From Nannocystis exedens (GTDB lineage Bacteria; Myxococcota_A; Polyangia; Nannocystales; Nannocystaceae), in NCBI RefSeq assembly GCF_002343915.1, contig NZ_NETK01000001.1:3110001-3174000 (forward strand): 64,000 bases of DNA, read 5' to 3'. Shown piece by piece: positions 34,361 to 42,723 of this stretch. A program made the translations under genes and the position numbers. Position 1 is the first letter of the stretch; every line of letters starts with the position of its first letter. Under the pieces are notes generated by a model. It was not told the DNA's origin, made no database searches, and saw nothing but the letters and a program-made list of their open reading frames with translations.

Positions 34361-35422
34361 TCAGTCGACGACGCCTGGGCCTCCGTCCGGCGGACGCGTC
34401 GACTCGCACAACACGCCGCTCAGGGACACACGACGCCAGCGGAACTCCGCGAGCCCGGCAGCGGCCGCCCAGCTCGCGTAGGTCGACGGCGGCCAGGTGC
34501 GCCCGCCGGTCGTCGCGTAGTACACCAGCGAGAACGTCGCCGCGTCGGCGCGCAGCGGCTCCTGCGGGTCGGGGCAGTACACGTCGTGGATCACCAGAAG
34601 CCCGCCGGGTCGCAGCGCCTTCGCGGCGCGTCGCACCACCTCGCGCGCCTGCTGCTCGCGCAGGCAGTGCAGGAAATGCGACACCAGCACGAGGTCGTAC
34701 TCACCCTCCGGCCAGCGCCGCTCGAAGACGTCGCCGACGTGGTAGCGGACGCGGCCTGCCAGCCCCTCCTGCTGCAGCCGCGCCGCACCCTCGCGCGCCG
34801 GCTCCGGCAGCTCGTAGATGTCGCTCGTCAGCTCGGGGTACCTGCCGCACAGCGCCGCGCTGTAGCGCCCCGGTCCGCCCGCGACATCGAGCATGCGCCC
34901 GGGCGGCGTCGCAAACTCGAGCGCTTCCACCAGCGCGAGGGCGCCGTACGCCGCGCTGCCGTTCAGCAGCGCCAGATAGCGCGCCCAGCAGTCGACATCG
35001 CCGGACTTGTGAAAACCCTCCACCCCCGAGCGCAGCGCGGGCACCAGGTGGGCCAGCTGGCGGTCGATGTCGACGCCCAGCGAGATCGACCAGGTCAAGC
35101 ACGCCGGCGAGCCCTGGACCAGCCATCGCATCGCCATCGGCGTCAGCGCGAAGCGCTCTCCCTCGCGCGCCAGCACCTCGAACCCCGCGAGGGCCTCGAG
35201 CAACACGGTCAGCCCGTGGACGTCGCGGCTGACCGTCTCCGCCAGCTCGCTCGCCGTGCGCGACCCTTCGGCGAGCCGGTCGAACAGGCCGAGCTCGACC
35301 GCTGCGATCAGGGCGTGGCTGCACGCCAGACCCATCCACGTCGCGTAGAAGGGCTCGGGGACCTCGCCGCGCGCCAGCAGGGCCGCCTCTGCGTCATTGT
35401 CGGGGACAAGCTGTAGCCTCAT
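34361..35422 (-). CDS. SAM-dependent O-methyltransferase (COMT-like)
   Basis: A 353-residue class I methyltransferase of the Methyltransf_2 (plant COMT/polyketide OMT) type. The N-terminal winged-helix dimer domain runs to ~residue 110 (AAVELGLFDRLAEGSRTASE, ALTPMAMRWLV). The SAM site is MLDVAGGPGRYSAALC at ~178, with YDLVLVSHFLHCL and GGLLVIHD. It methylates a hydroxyl, often on a secondary metabolite; the substrate is unknown. AGGAGG lies 9 bases before ATG 35422. Two copies of a TTTTTC-centred palindrome lie upstream and may control it. Confidence 0.85.
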   Translation of the reverse strand: MRLQLVPDNDAEAALLARGEVPEPFYATWMGLACSHALIAAVELGLFDRLAEGSRTASELAETVSRDVHGLTVLLEALAGFEVLAREGERFALTPMAMRWLVQGSPACLTWSISLGVDIDRQLAHLVPALRSGVEGFHKSGDVDCWARYLALLNGSAAYGALALVEALEFATPPGRMLDVAGGPGRYSAALCGRYPELTSDIYELPEPAREGAARLQQEGLAGRVRYHVGDVFERRWPEGEYDLVLVSHFLHCLREQQAREVVRRAAKALRPGGLLVIHDVYCPDPQEPLRADAATFSLVYYATTGGRTWPPSTYASWAAAAGLAEFRWRRVSLSGVLCESTRPPDGGPGVVD

Positions 35423-35475
35423 CGTCTATCTCCTCCTCGTGTTGTCGCGTCGCTCGCTATCGAGGCGCGGACCTA

Positions 35476-35497
35476 TTTTTCGACACGATGTCAAAAA
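35476..35497. promoter_or_regulatory. Palindromic operator-like site, copy 1
   Basis: Inverted repeat TTTTT-GACA around a short centre with TGTC-AAAAA, 54 bp upstream of the methyltransferase start. A related copy is at 35622-35643. Typical in size for a TetR or MarR operator (inference). Confidence 0.45.
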
Positions 35498-35621
35498 TTA
35501 CAAGGGCGATCGCCGCGGCCGCTCGATCGCGGCGGAGGGCGCGACGTGAGAGGGCCGCTTCGGCGACCTCCTGGCATCCCGAGCTGCGGGATCGCCCGCG
35601 ACGAACTCCCCAATCGGCTTA

Positions 35622-35643
35622 TTTTTCAACATGATGTCGGAAA
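35622..35643. promoter_or_regulatory. Palindromic operator-like site, copy 2
   Basis: TTTTTCAACATGATGTCGGA(AA): same layout as 35476-35497 with several changes; the flanks (CTTATTTTTC and AAATTAC) are also alike, so this may be a ~30-bp direct repeat. Confidence 0.4.
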
Positions 35644-35692
35644 TTACGACGACAATCGCGTCGCCGCCAGGCCAGGGCCTCGGGCAAACGGC

Positions 35693-35753
35693 GTCATCCG
35701 CGACCGCTCCTTACCCTTGCCCAGAGAGGCGCGGACGATCGTCTTGCTCGCCC
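35693..35753. repeat. ~61-bp direct repeat, copy A
   Basis: Nearly the same as 37014-37075 (about 55 of 62 positions alike; shared core CTTACCCTTGCCCAG and GGCGCGGACGATCGTCTTGC). It adjoins a degenerate IS3 transposase remnant. Confidence 0.65.
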
Positions 35754-35779
35754 GCGCAGCGCTGTGTCCGCGACCAAGG

Positions 35780-36010
35780 CAAGATCGAGCGCTGCACCGA
35801 ACCCTCGACAAGGGGGTCTCGTGGCCGAGGAGTTTGTCGCGGAGGCTGACGGAGCCGATCGCGCTGTGAAGCCGGTGGGATTGTAGTGGTCGATGCGCGC
35901 GCCGATGGTGTATTGAGGTGGTCCGGTTCTCGGCGCAGCGGAGCTCGCGGGCTGCCTCGAGCTTGCGATCGCGGTCGGCCCAGCCTTCCAGGCCGCCCAG
36001 GTGCTCGGTC
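35780..36010 (-). pseudogene. Degenerate IS3 OrfB C-terminal remnant
   Basis: Two frames keep pieces of an IS3 integrase tail: RLHSAIGSVSLRDKLLG and DRDRKLEAARELR, both matching the intact OrfB at 4474-5469 in type. Frameshifts and a missing catalytic core mark it as an old relic. Confidence 0.6.
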
Positions 36011-36028
36011 GGCTCGACGCTCACAAGA

Positions 36029-36440
36029 CTACTTCGGCACGAGGCTGGCCTCTTTCTCGGCTACGAGCTCGAGAAGGCGGTCGCCGAGCTCGGTGGAAAC
36101 CAGCAGCCCCCTGACATTCATGGTGGGAACCCGCGCGGCCAGGCTTGGAGCGTAGTCTCCAACAACATTTCTTCCGACGGCAAGGCCGCGGGATTCCAAT
36201 CGCTTTGCGTGGTCCTCCTGGAGACTGCCCGGCTTAGGCAATAGCCCCAGCTGGGCGCACTATCCGGGGGAGTCGCCCTTGTATCTTTCAAAATCACTGG
36301 GTTCTTCTGCGCAAGCGAGAGCGTATCGATGTCACCGTAGGTAAGCTCGGCGAGAAGGTCCATGAGACGCAAGGTCAGCCCTTCCTCGTAGCGGTCCTTG
36401 TTGAAGGCGTTGCGCAGAGCGGTGTCGCCAAGCGCAGCTT
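36029..36440 (-). pseudogene. Fragment of an unknown conserved protein, frameshifted
   Basis: First frame: GDTALRNAFNKDRYEEGLTL, then DLLAELTYGDIDTLSLAQ. Second frame from ~36255: LPKPGSLQEDHAKRLESRG, then GDYAPSLAARVPTMNVRGLL and LELVAEKEASLVPK, stop at 36029. Composition changes show one broken gene. It lies inside the segment bounded by the ~61-bp direct repeats. I do not recognise the family. Confidence 0.4.
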
Positions 36441-36660
36441 CGCCGCGACCACGCCCGTATCCCGCGCTGGGCGAGCGGCTCACACGGCCGCATCAGTCCG
36501 GAAGTCCAGCCGCAGGCGGCTCGCTGGCCAAGCGGGTGCTTCGGCATGCTGGGCTGTGGTCGGCGACGGCTACGGAGCCCTCGGCGACATCGCCGCTGCG
36601 CCCGGGCCCGGCGTCGCCGGCCTCTACCCCGGCGAGGGTCTCCACGGCCTCGCCGACGGC

Positions 36661-36800
36661 TCACCAACGGCTCGGCTCGCCGTCGTCGTCGACCGTGACG
36701 GCGGTCTCGCGTCGGAGCCAATCCAGCAAGGCCGCGAGGTCGCGCTCGATCGCCGGCGAGTGTGCGCTGATCTCGAGCACGACGCGCGGCCGCTGGTTTC
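36661..36800 (-). pseudogene. C-terminal fragment of an unknown small protein
   Basis: Reads VVLEISAHSPAIERDLAALL, then DWLRRETAVTVDDDGEP, ending at TGA 36661. Protein-like, but without a start. Inside the direct-repeat-bounded segment. Confidence 0.3.
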
Positions 36801-37013
36801 GAGACCCCCCTCGTGTACGGGCCCATCGTGCGGAGCCTCGCCGCGCCAGGTTTTTCTGGTGTCCATGCCGCCCGGCGCCGGTGAACGTGAGCGCTTGCGG
36901 CCCCGCCAGGGTATAGGCGCGAGCGGCGTGCCGGTCCTCGATCAGGGCCGGGTGACGACCGCCTCGACTTCGAGCATTGGTTAAGTAGTTCAGCGCCGCG
37001 CTGGGGAGACGGC

Positions 37014-37075
37014 GTCGTCCGCGATCCTTTCTTACCCTTGCCCAGCGAGGCGCGGACGATCGTCTTGCTCGTCCG
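37014..37075. repeat. ~61-bp direct repeat, copy B
   Basis: Second copy of the 35693-35753 repeat. It ends just before the truncated RND pump gene, so the repeat marks a rearrangement border. Confidence 0.65.
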
Positions 37076-37079
37076 GTTC

Positions 37080-37613
37080 ACCGGGCCATGGCGCGGCTCA
37101 AGGTGATCGTCCCGATCGCCCTGCTCATCGTCCTGGGGCTGCTCTACGGCGCCTTGCAGTCCGGCGTCAGCGCCGTGCTGGTGATGCTGTGCGTCCCGTT
37201 CGCGCTGACCGGCGGGATCTTCGCCTTGTGGTTCACCGGCATCGCCCTGTCGGTCAGCGCCGCCGTCAGCTTCATCGCCCTGCTCGGGCAGGTGTCGCTC
37301 GCCGGCTTGCTCGTCGTCAGCGCCATCGACCGCCTGCGCGGCGAGGGCGTCGGCGCCTTGCGGGCCGTCATCGACACGCCACCTCCCGCTTCCGCGCGCT
37401 GCTGATGACCGCGCTGCTGGCGATGCTGGGCCTCATGCCGATGGCCGTCTCGACCGGCATGGGCAGCGAGACGCAGAAGCCGTTCGCGGCGGCATGGTCA
37501 CCACCCTGTTCGTGGCCCTGTTCATCCCCCCGGTGATCTGCAGCTTTCTCACACGACAAGCGGCCCCCGCCCCGGATGACGGGGATATGCTCCCGACTCG
37601 AGGACATCCTTGA
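37080..37613 (+). pseudogene. 3' fragment of an RND heavy-metal efflux pump (CzcA/CusA-type)
   Basis: Last ~170 residues of a ~1000-residue RND pump: VMLCVPFALTGGIFALW, VSAAVSFIALLGQVSLAGLL, then after a lost base at ~37376 FRALLMTALLAMLGLMPMAV and, after a further small deletion near 37485, TTLFVALFIPPVIC. All these are the C-terminal membrane helices. The remaining gene is missing and its border coincides with direct repeat B. The stop overlaps the TTG start of the TolC-type gene (TTGA), showing the former pump operon. Confidence 0.75.
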
Positions 37614-39097
37614 ACGCCCCGCTCACGGCCTTCACAGCGTTCTTCGTGGCGATCCAGCTCCAGGCGTTCGGGGTCCCCAACCCGCGGGGCCCGGTGCCGC
37701 CGGTGCAGCCGCAGCCGCGCCCGCCGGTCAAGCTGACGCCGCCGAAGACCACGCCGCCCCAGAAGAGCGCGCCGCCGCCGTCGGTGCGGCAGACGACGCA
37801 CTCGGCCCCGATCCCGCCGCGCCTGCCGACGCAGGTCGAGACGGAGACCGCGCCCCCGACCCCGCCCGGCGAGATTCCCCCGCTGCCGCCGACGATCGTC
37901 CAGCGCTACCGGCCGGCGCCCGACCAGGTCACGCTGCCGCAGCTGTTCGAGCTGCTCAAGTCTCGCAGCCCGCGCTACCAGGCGGCGCAGGCGGAGATCG
38001 AGGTCGCCGAGTCGGAGGCCCGGGCGGCGCGGGTGTTGCCGAACCCGATCCTCAACTTCGCGATCCTCTACCTCAACAGCGGCTTCAACCAGAACGGCGT
38101 CGGCACCTACTACGCCAACCTCACCTTCCCGATCCTGATCGCCGGCCAGCGGCGAATGCGGATGAAGGCGGCCAACGCCGGCGTCGAGGTCGCCAAGGGC
38201 ACCGTCGAGAACGAGTACGAGACCCTCGCGGTCGAGGCTCGCAACCTGTTCGTCGAGCTGCAGGCCGACCAGGCCCGGCTCGCCCTGCTCGACAACGTGC
38301 TCGCCGAGCTCGAGCAGCTGCAGACGCTGGTCGAGGCCCGCCGCGGCGCCGGCGTGCAGAGCAAGTACGACCAGGTGTGGGCCACCATCGACCGCTCGTC
38401 GTGGCGGACCCGCCGGGCCGAGCTCGCCGCCGAGACCGACGACACCGCCGGCCGGCTCGCCGTGTTGGTCGGCGACCCGATGTGGCAGCCCGAGGCCGTC
38501 GGCGCGTTCAAGCCGCTCGGGCTCGCGCCCGACTTCGAGCGGACCTGGCCCGACGCCTTGCGGGCGCGGCCGGACATCGACCTCGCGCGCCGGCAGGAGG
38601 CGTTCGCCAACCGCAACATCGACATGGCCAAGCGCGAGGCCTGGCCGGTGCCGTCGATCACCGCCGGCACCGTCGTCATCCAGAACTACTTCAGCGCCTC
38701 GACCTCGGTCGGCATCACCGTCCCGATCCCGATGTTCGACTGGGGGCAGGGTCTTTTGGCCCGCGCCCGCGCCGCCAGCAAGCGGGCCCAGCTCGACAAG
38801 GACGCGACCGTCGCCGAGGCCCGCGCCGAGCTGGCCCGGGCGGTGCGGCGGCTCGGCAATCAACGGGCGATCCTCGACGACTACGAGCGCGACGTCTCCT
38901 CGCAGTTCACCGAGCTGCGCCGGATGTCGGAGGACGCCTTCCGCAGCGGCCAGGTCGAGTTCCGCGACCTCGCCGACGCCATCAAGGCCCGCGTCGAGCT
39001 CGAGCTGACGCACGTCGACCTGATCGAGTCCGTCATGCTCGCCGAGGTCGCCGTGCTGGCGGCGTCCGGGCGGATCGAGGCCACGGAGGGGTTCTGA
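37610..39097 (+). CDS. TolC/CzcC-type outer-membrane efflux protein
   Basis: A 495-residue outer-membrane channel of the OEP family. After a short signal stretch, residues ~25-90 are a Pro-rich linker. Then come the two OEP repeats with long coiled-coil helices (VEVAKGTVENEYETLAVEAR, ARAASKRAQLDKDATVAEAR). It would connect an RND pump to the outside. TTG 37610 overlaps the stop of the broken pump gene. As the pump is truncated and no adaptor gene is near, this copy may be orphaned, yet its frame is intact over its full length. Confidence 0.85.
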   Translation: MNAPLTAFTAFFVAIQLQAFGVPNPRGPVPPVQPQPRPPVKLTPPKTTPPQKSAPPPSVRQTTHSAPIPPRLPTQVETETAPPTPPGEIPPLPPTIVQRYRPAPDQVTLPQLFELLKSRSPRYQAAQAEIEVAESEARAARVLPNPILNFAILYLNSGFNQNGVGTYYANLTFPILIAGQRRMRMKAANAGVEVAKGTVENEYETLAVEARNLFVELQADQARLALLDNVLAELEQLQTLVEARRGAGVQSKYDQVWATIDRSSWRTRRAELAAETDDTAGRLAVLVGDPMWQPEAVGAFKPLGLAPDFERTWPDALRARPDIDLARRQEAFANRNIDMAKREAWPVPSITAGTVVIQNYFSASTSVGITVPIPMFDWGQGLLARARAASKRAQLDKDATVAEARAELARAVRRLGNQRAILDDYERDVSSQFTELRRMSEDAFRSGQVEFRDLADAIKARVELELTHVDLIESVMLAEVAVLAASGRIEATEGF

Positions 39098-39810
39098 TGG
39101 TCCGCGGCGCGACCGAGGGACCCCGATCTCTCGCGTCTCCTCTCACGTTGAGGGCCACGGCGCTGGCGCTCGCCTGCGCCGCGGGCGGCTGCGGCAAGGG
39201 CATCTATTACGAGTTTACCGAGGGCTTCAAGTACGTCGAGCCGTTCGACCACATCGACCTCGACGTCGACCGCGGCAGCCTGACCTTCGTCGCCTGGCCG
39301 CGGCCGGACGCGACGATGAAGCGCCACACCTCCGGCTTCGACAAGGAGTTCGGCCCGGCCGACGCCGGCGTCGACGACGGCGTGCTGGTGATCACCGCCG
39401 CCTGCAAGACCGACGACCGCTGCTGGTACGATCACATGCTCGAGTTCTCGACCGGCGTCAGCGTCGCGCTGCGCATGAAGCTCGGCTACGTCGAGATCGG
39501 CTACGTCGACCGCGAGCTCACCGCCGAGATCGACGAGGGCGGCTTTTACGGCGTGCAGCTCGCGGGCCCCGTCGTCGAAGTGTCCCTCGGGACAGGTGAC
39601 ATCGACGTCGAGCTGGTCGCCCGGCCCGAGCGCGTCACCCTGCGGTCGACCGCCGGCGACGTCGCCCTCGTCGTCCCCACCGGCAGCTACCGCTGCGAAT
39701 TCACCGCCCCGCAGGCTCCGGCCGTCGAGGGCGTCACCTGCGACCCCGCCGCCGACGCCGTCCTCGACGTCACCGTCGACGACGGCGCGCTCACCGTCAC
39801 CGGCGTCTGA
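39097..39810 (+). CDS. Exported protein of a three-member local family (A)
   Basis: A 237-residue lipoprotein (lipobox AAGGCGKG, Cys ~31). It shares with 44642-45319 the motifs KRHTSGFD, C-x-n-CWYDHM and near the C-terminus GSYRCEF, GVTCD and VLDVTV. Alternating short beta strands suggest a DUF4097-like beta-helix or adhesin domain. ATG 39097 overlaps the TolC-type stop (TGATG), so translation is coupled to the efflux channel. A TGT-N8-ACA palindrome lies inside at 39581. Confidence 0.65.
   Translation: MVRGATEGPRSLASPLTLRATALALACAAGGCGKGIYYEFTEGFKYVEPFDHIDLDVDRGSLTFVAWPRPDATMKRHTSGFDKEFGPADAGVDDGVLVITAACKTDDRCWYDHMLEFSTGVSVALRMKLGYVEIGYVDRELTAEIDEGGFYGVQLAGPVVEVSLGTGDIDVELVARPERVTLRSTAGDVALVVPTGSYRCEFTAPQAPAVEGVTCDPAADAVLDVTVDDGALTVTGV
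39581..39594. repeat. TGT-N8-ACA palindrome inside a coding region
   Basis: TGTCCCTCGGGACA, perfect 6-bp arms, encoding part of VSLGTGDI. The paralogous gene at 44642-45319 carries a palindrome of the same family at the homologous place. Confidence 0.6.
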
Positions 39811-39812
39811 CC

Positions 39813-40505
39813 ATGTCCGCCCGTCGCTCCTTCGGCCTCGCCCTCGCGCTCCCGCTGCTGCTCGGGCTCGGCTTCAAGCCCGGCACCTGCGGCAGCATCC
39901 TCGACTACAACGAGATCGACATCGTGCTCGAGCCGGTCGCCAGGCTGCACGTGACGAACGAGCGCGGCACCGTCAAGACGATCACCTTCGCCCGCAACGG
40001 CGTGCGGATCTGGGAGCACGTGTTCGGCTTCCAGATCAGCCTCGGCCGCCAGGAGCACTGGGTCGAGGACGACACCCTGTTCGCCCACTTCGACTGTCGC
40101 GAGGAGACCGAGTGCCTCGACGACATGAACTTCGAGCTCCCGCTCGGCACGGCGATCGAGCTCGACGTCACCGACGTCGACGTCGACATCGGCGCCCCCG
40201 ACGCCGACGTCACCGTGGCGGTCGAGATCGGCGAGGTCCTGATCCACGAGATCACCGGCCCGAACACCACCGTCGAGGTCGGCGAGGGCGGCGCGACCCT
40301 CACCTTCGCCGCCGCGCCGACCTCGGTGGTCGTCACCGTCGACGACGGTGCGGTCGACCTCGACCTGCCCGCCGGCCCCTACCGCTGCGACTTCACGGTG
40401 GAAGACGGCGAACAGACCCTCGACGGCATCACCTGCGACGACGGCGCCGCCGCCACCCTGACCGTCAGCATCGCCCACGGCGACCTCACCGTCCACGCGA
40501 GCTGA
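39813..40505 (+). CDS. Exported protein of a three-member local family (B)
   Basis: A 230-residue exported protein. Signal segment FGLALALPLLLGLGF, then a beta-rich body with many Asp/Val/Glu repeats (ELDVTDVDVDIGAPDADVTV) and the shared family ending GPYRCDF, GITCDDGAAATL. It lacks the CWYDHM motif of its relatives but has CREETECLDDM at the same place. Starts 2 bp after the previous gene, so it belongs to the same operon. Function unknown. Confidence 0.65.
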   Translation: MSARRSFGLALALPLLLGLGFKPGTCGSILDYNEIDIVLEPVARLHVTNERGTVKTITFARNGVRIWEHVFGFQISLGRQEHWVEDDTLFAHFDCREETECLDDMNFELPLGTAIELDVTDVDVDIGAPDADVTVAVEIGEVLIHEITGPNTTVEVGEGGATLTFAAAPTSVVVTVDDGAVDLDLPAGPYRCDFTVEDGEQTLDGITCDDGAAATLTVSIAHGDLTVHAS

Positions 40506-40522
40506 GCGCCCGGAGACAACCC

Positions 40523-41857
40523 ATGACCCGCCTCGCCTGCCGCGTCTGTCTCGCCGCCCTCCTCCTCGGCCTCGCCGCCCCGGCGCGCGCTGGCGCGCCG
40601 CTCCTGCTGCAGGACGGCGACGGCGGCCTCGAGCGCCTCGCGCCCGGCTTGCCGGCGCTGCTCGCCGGCGATCCCGGCCTGCTCGATCGCGCGGCCCCGC
40701 CGGCTCCACGCGCCCTCGCCGGCACCGCCGACGGCGAGCTCTTGGCCGCCGACGACCGCAGCGTCAGCCTGTTCGCCGCCGACGGCCGCGCCCGCTGGAC
40801 CGCCCCGCTGCCCGCGGCCCCGCAGGCGCTGCTCGCCGCCGACCCCGGCCGCGCCCTCGTCCTCGTCGCCGGCCGCGTCCTCGTGGTCGCCGACGGCCTG
40901 GTCCAACAGACATGGTCTCTCGGACATGGCACTTGGACCAGCCTCGCGTACGACCCGGCGCGTCGGCTCGTGATCGCCGGCGGCCACGCCGACGCCGTCG
41001 CCTGCGACGAGCCGCTCACCGTCGCCCGCGTGGTCGCCACCGACCTCGCCGGCGCGCCGCAGTGGCAGGCCTACGGCGAGGCCCACGCGGCGAACCGCTG
41101 GGCCCGCTGCGAGGCGCTGACGAGCACCCGCGTCGTCGCGCTCGCGCGCGAGGGCGGCGACCTCCTCGTCGCCGCCGCCGTCGACGGGGCCGGCGACGAC
41201 CTGTTCCGCCACGAGCCGAACGGCGCCCCCGCGCGCCTGGCCGTGTTCGACGGCGCCACCGACCCCGACAGCGCCAGCGGCCCGCACGCCTGGTACGCCC
41301 GCCTGGGCGGCGACGACGGCCGGCACCTGCTCGGCCAGTACCTGCTCGCGCCCGAGGGCGCGGCCGAGCTGCAGCCCACGGCGATTGCCGCCGATCGCTT
41401 CGGCGCGGTCTACCTCGCCGGCGTGGTCCGCTCGCTGCCCCTCGAGGACGACGCCCCGCCGCCCGGCGCCGGCGAGCTGGCCTTCGTGCACGCGGCGACG
41501 CATGACCTTTCGGCCAGGTCGCTGTGGTGGACCTTCGCCCCCGCCGTCGACCTCCCGACCGCCCGCGTCGACCTGCTCCTCGGCCCCGACCAGGCCCTCG
41601 CGGTCGCCCGCACCGACGCCGGCCACGCCGCCGGCGTCCGCTGGCAGCCCGCGAAGGACCTCGCCGACGCCGTCGAGTGGGTCGGCAAGAAGGAAGACCG
41701 CCCGAACCCCGACACGATGGAGCTGTTCGGCTACGAGTCCGGCGCCTCGGCCTCGAGCGACGACTGCTTCTGCAGCGCCGAGCCGCGCCCGCTCTCGGCC
41801 GTGGCCCTGCTCGGCGTCCTCGGCCTCACCGGCCTCCGCCGCCGCCGCCGTCGCTAG
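40523..41857 (+). CDS. Exported beta-propeller-like protein with MYXO-CTERM-like tail
   Basis: A 444-residue protein from ATG 40523 (GGAG upstream). Cleavable signal LLLGLAAPARAGAP, then repeated short beta units (GTADGELLAADDRSVSLFAA, RALVLVAGRVLVVADGL) like a PQQ/quinoprotein-type propeller. The end is CFCSAEPRPLSAVALLGV followed by RRRRRR, the Cys-hydrophobic-Arg layout of MYXO-CTERM sorting signals. So it is likely displayed on the surface. Fourth gene of the run that starts with the TolC-type gene. Confidence 0.7.
   Translation: MTRLACRVCLAALLLGLAAPARAGAPLLLQDGDGGLERLAPGLPALLAGDPGLLDRAAPPAPRALAGTADGELLAADDRSVSLFAADGRARWTAPLPAAPQALLAADPGRALVLVAGRVLVVADGLVQQTWSLGHGTWTSLAYDPARRLVIAGGHADAVACDEPLTVARVVATDLAGAPQWQAYGEAHAANRWARCEALTSTRVVALAREGGDLLVAAAVDGAGDDLFRHEPNGAPARLAVFDGATDPDSASGPHAWYARLGGDDGRHLLGQYLLAPEGAAELQPTAIAADRFGAVYLAGVVRSLPLEDDAPPPGAGELAFVHAATHDLSARSLWWTFAPAVDLPTARVDLLLGPDQALAVARTDAGHAAGVRWQPAKDLADAVEWVGKKEDRPNPDTMELFGYESGASASSDDCFCSAEPRPLSAVALLGVLGLTGLRRRRRR
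40909..40930. repeat. Palindrome GACATGG-N8-ACATGGC inside a coding region
   Basis: Same 22-bp layout as the intergenic copies, with one change in each arm; encodes part of QQTWSLGHGTW. Confidence 0.45.
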
Positions 41858-41870
41858 CGAGGGCTGGACC

Positions 41871-42452
41871 TCAGTGCGCGGGCAGCGGCTGGCCGCCGCG
41901 CCAGGCGCCGCCGGCGCGGCCGATCCGGCGCACGCGGAAGGCCAGGAAGATCAGCGCGAAGCCGACGAACAGCGCCCACACGCCGATGTACACCATCATC
42001 GCCAGCGCGCCGGCGCCGGGCATCGTCATCATCAGCACGCCGAACAGCACGCCGGCGAGGCCGCTGAGCGCCAGCCACCATTCGCCCTCGATCTCCTTGC
42101 GCAGGCGGATCGCCATGACGATGCGGAGCACCCCGGTGATGATCGCGAACGCGGCGATGTACATCAGCAGCACCAGGGTCGTGATCCCCGGCACGCGCAG
42201 CGCGAGCAGGCCGAACGCCGCCCCGCACAGGCCCTCGAGCAGCATCAGCCACCAGTGCTCGTTCTCCTTGCGCCCCGCGAACGCGCCGGCGATGAGGAAC
42301 ACGCCGTCGATCAGCACGAACACCGCGAACCACACCGTCAGCGCGATCAAGGAGATGCCGGGCGCGGCCAGCGTCAGACAGCCGAACAGCAGCGCCAGGA
42401 TGCCGCGCAGCAGCAGCGACCACCACGCGGTCGAGAGCGATTCACAGAGCAT
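41871..42452 (-). CDS. HdeD-like (DUF308) inner-membrane protein
   Basis: A 193-residue protein with six predicted membrane helices, as in the HdeD/DUF308 family: WSLLLRGILALLFGCLTLA, LIALTVWFAVFVLIDGVFLI, MLLEGLCGAAFGLLAL, LVLLMYIAAFAIITGVLRIV, LALSGLAGVLFGVLMM and VYIGVWALFVGFALIFLAF. The E. coli relative is linked to acid resistance; here the role is unknown. Convergent with the propeller gene with 13 bp between. Confidence 0.8.
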   Translation of the reverse strand: MLCESLSTAWWSLLLRGILALLFGCLTLAAPGISLIALTVWFAVFVLIDGVFLIAGAFAGRKENEHWWLMLLEGLCGAAFGLLALRVPGITTLVLLMYIAAFAIITGVLRIVMAIRLRKEIEGEWWLALSGLAGVLFGVLMMTMPGAGALAMMVYIGVWALFVGFALIFLAFRVRRIGRAGGAWRGGQPLPAH

Positions 42453-42723
42453 GGGGGACCCTTCCTTTGCCCTGAACGTGACGCAATCCCCGACCTCGTC
42501 CAGCAGACCCAGCCACGATTCGCCTCCCCGCCCGCCGCGCCCCGGGGTGCGGGCTCGACCGCCGCCCGCGCTCGCCATTTCCGGCGCTTCGTGCCCTGGT
42601 CCGCGCGCTGCAACGACGCCGCCGGGCCGCCGCGCGCCATGACGCCGCGGCCGATCAGCGGCCCGGCCCGTCGCGGTTCGCTCGCCTGCGACGAGCAGAC
42701 TCGACCGTCGCCGCCCGGTCCGC

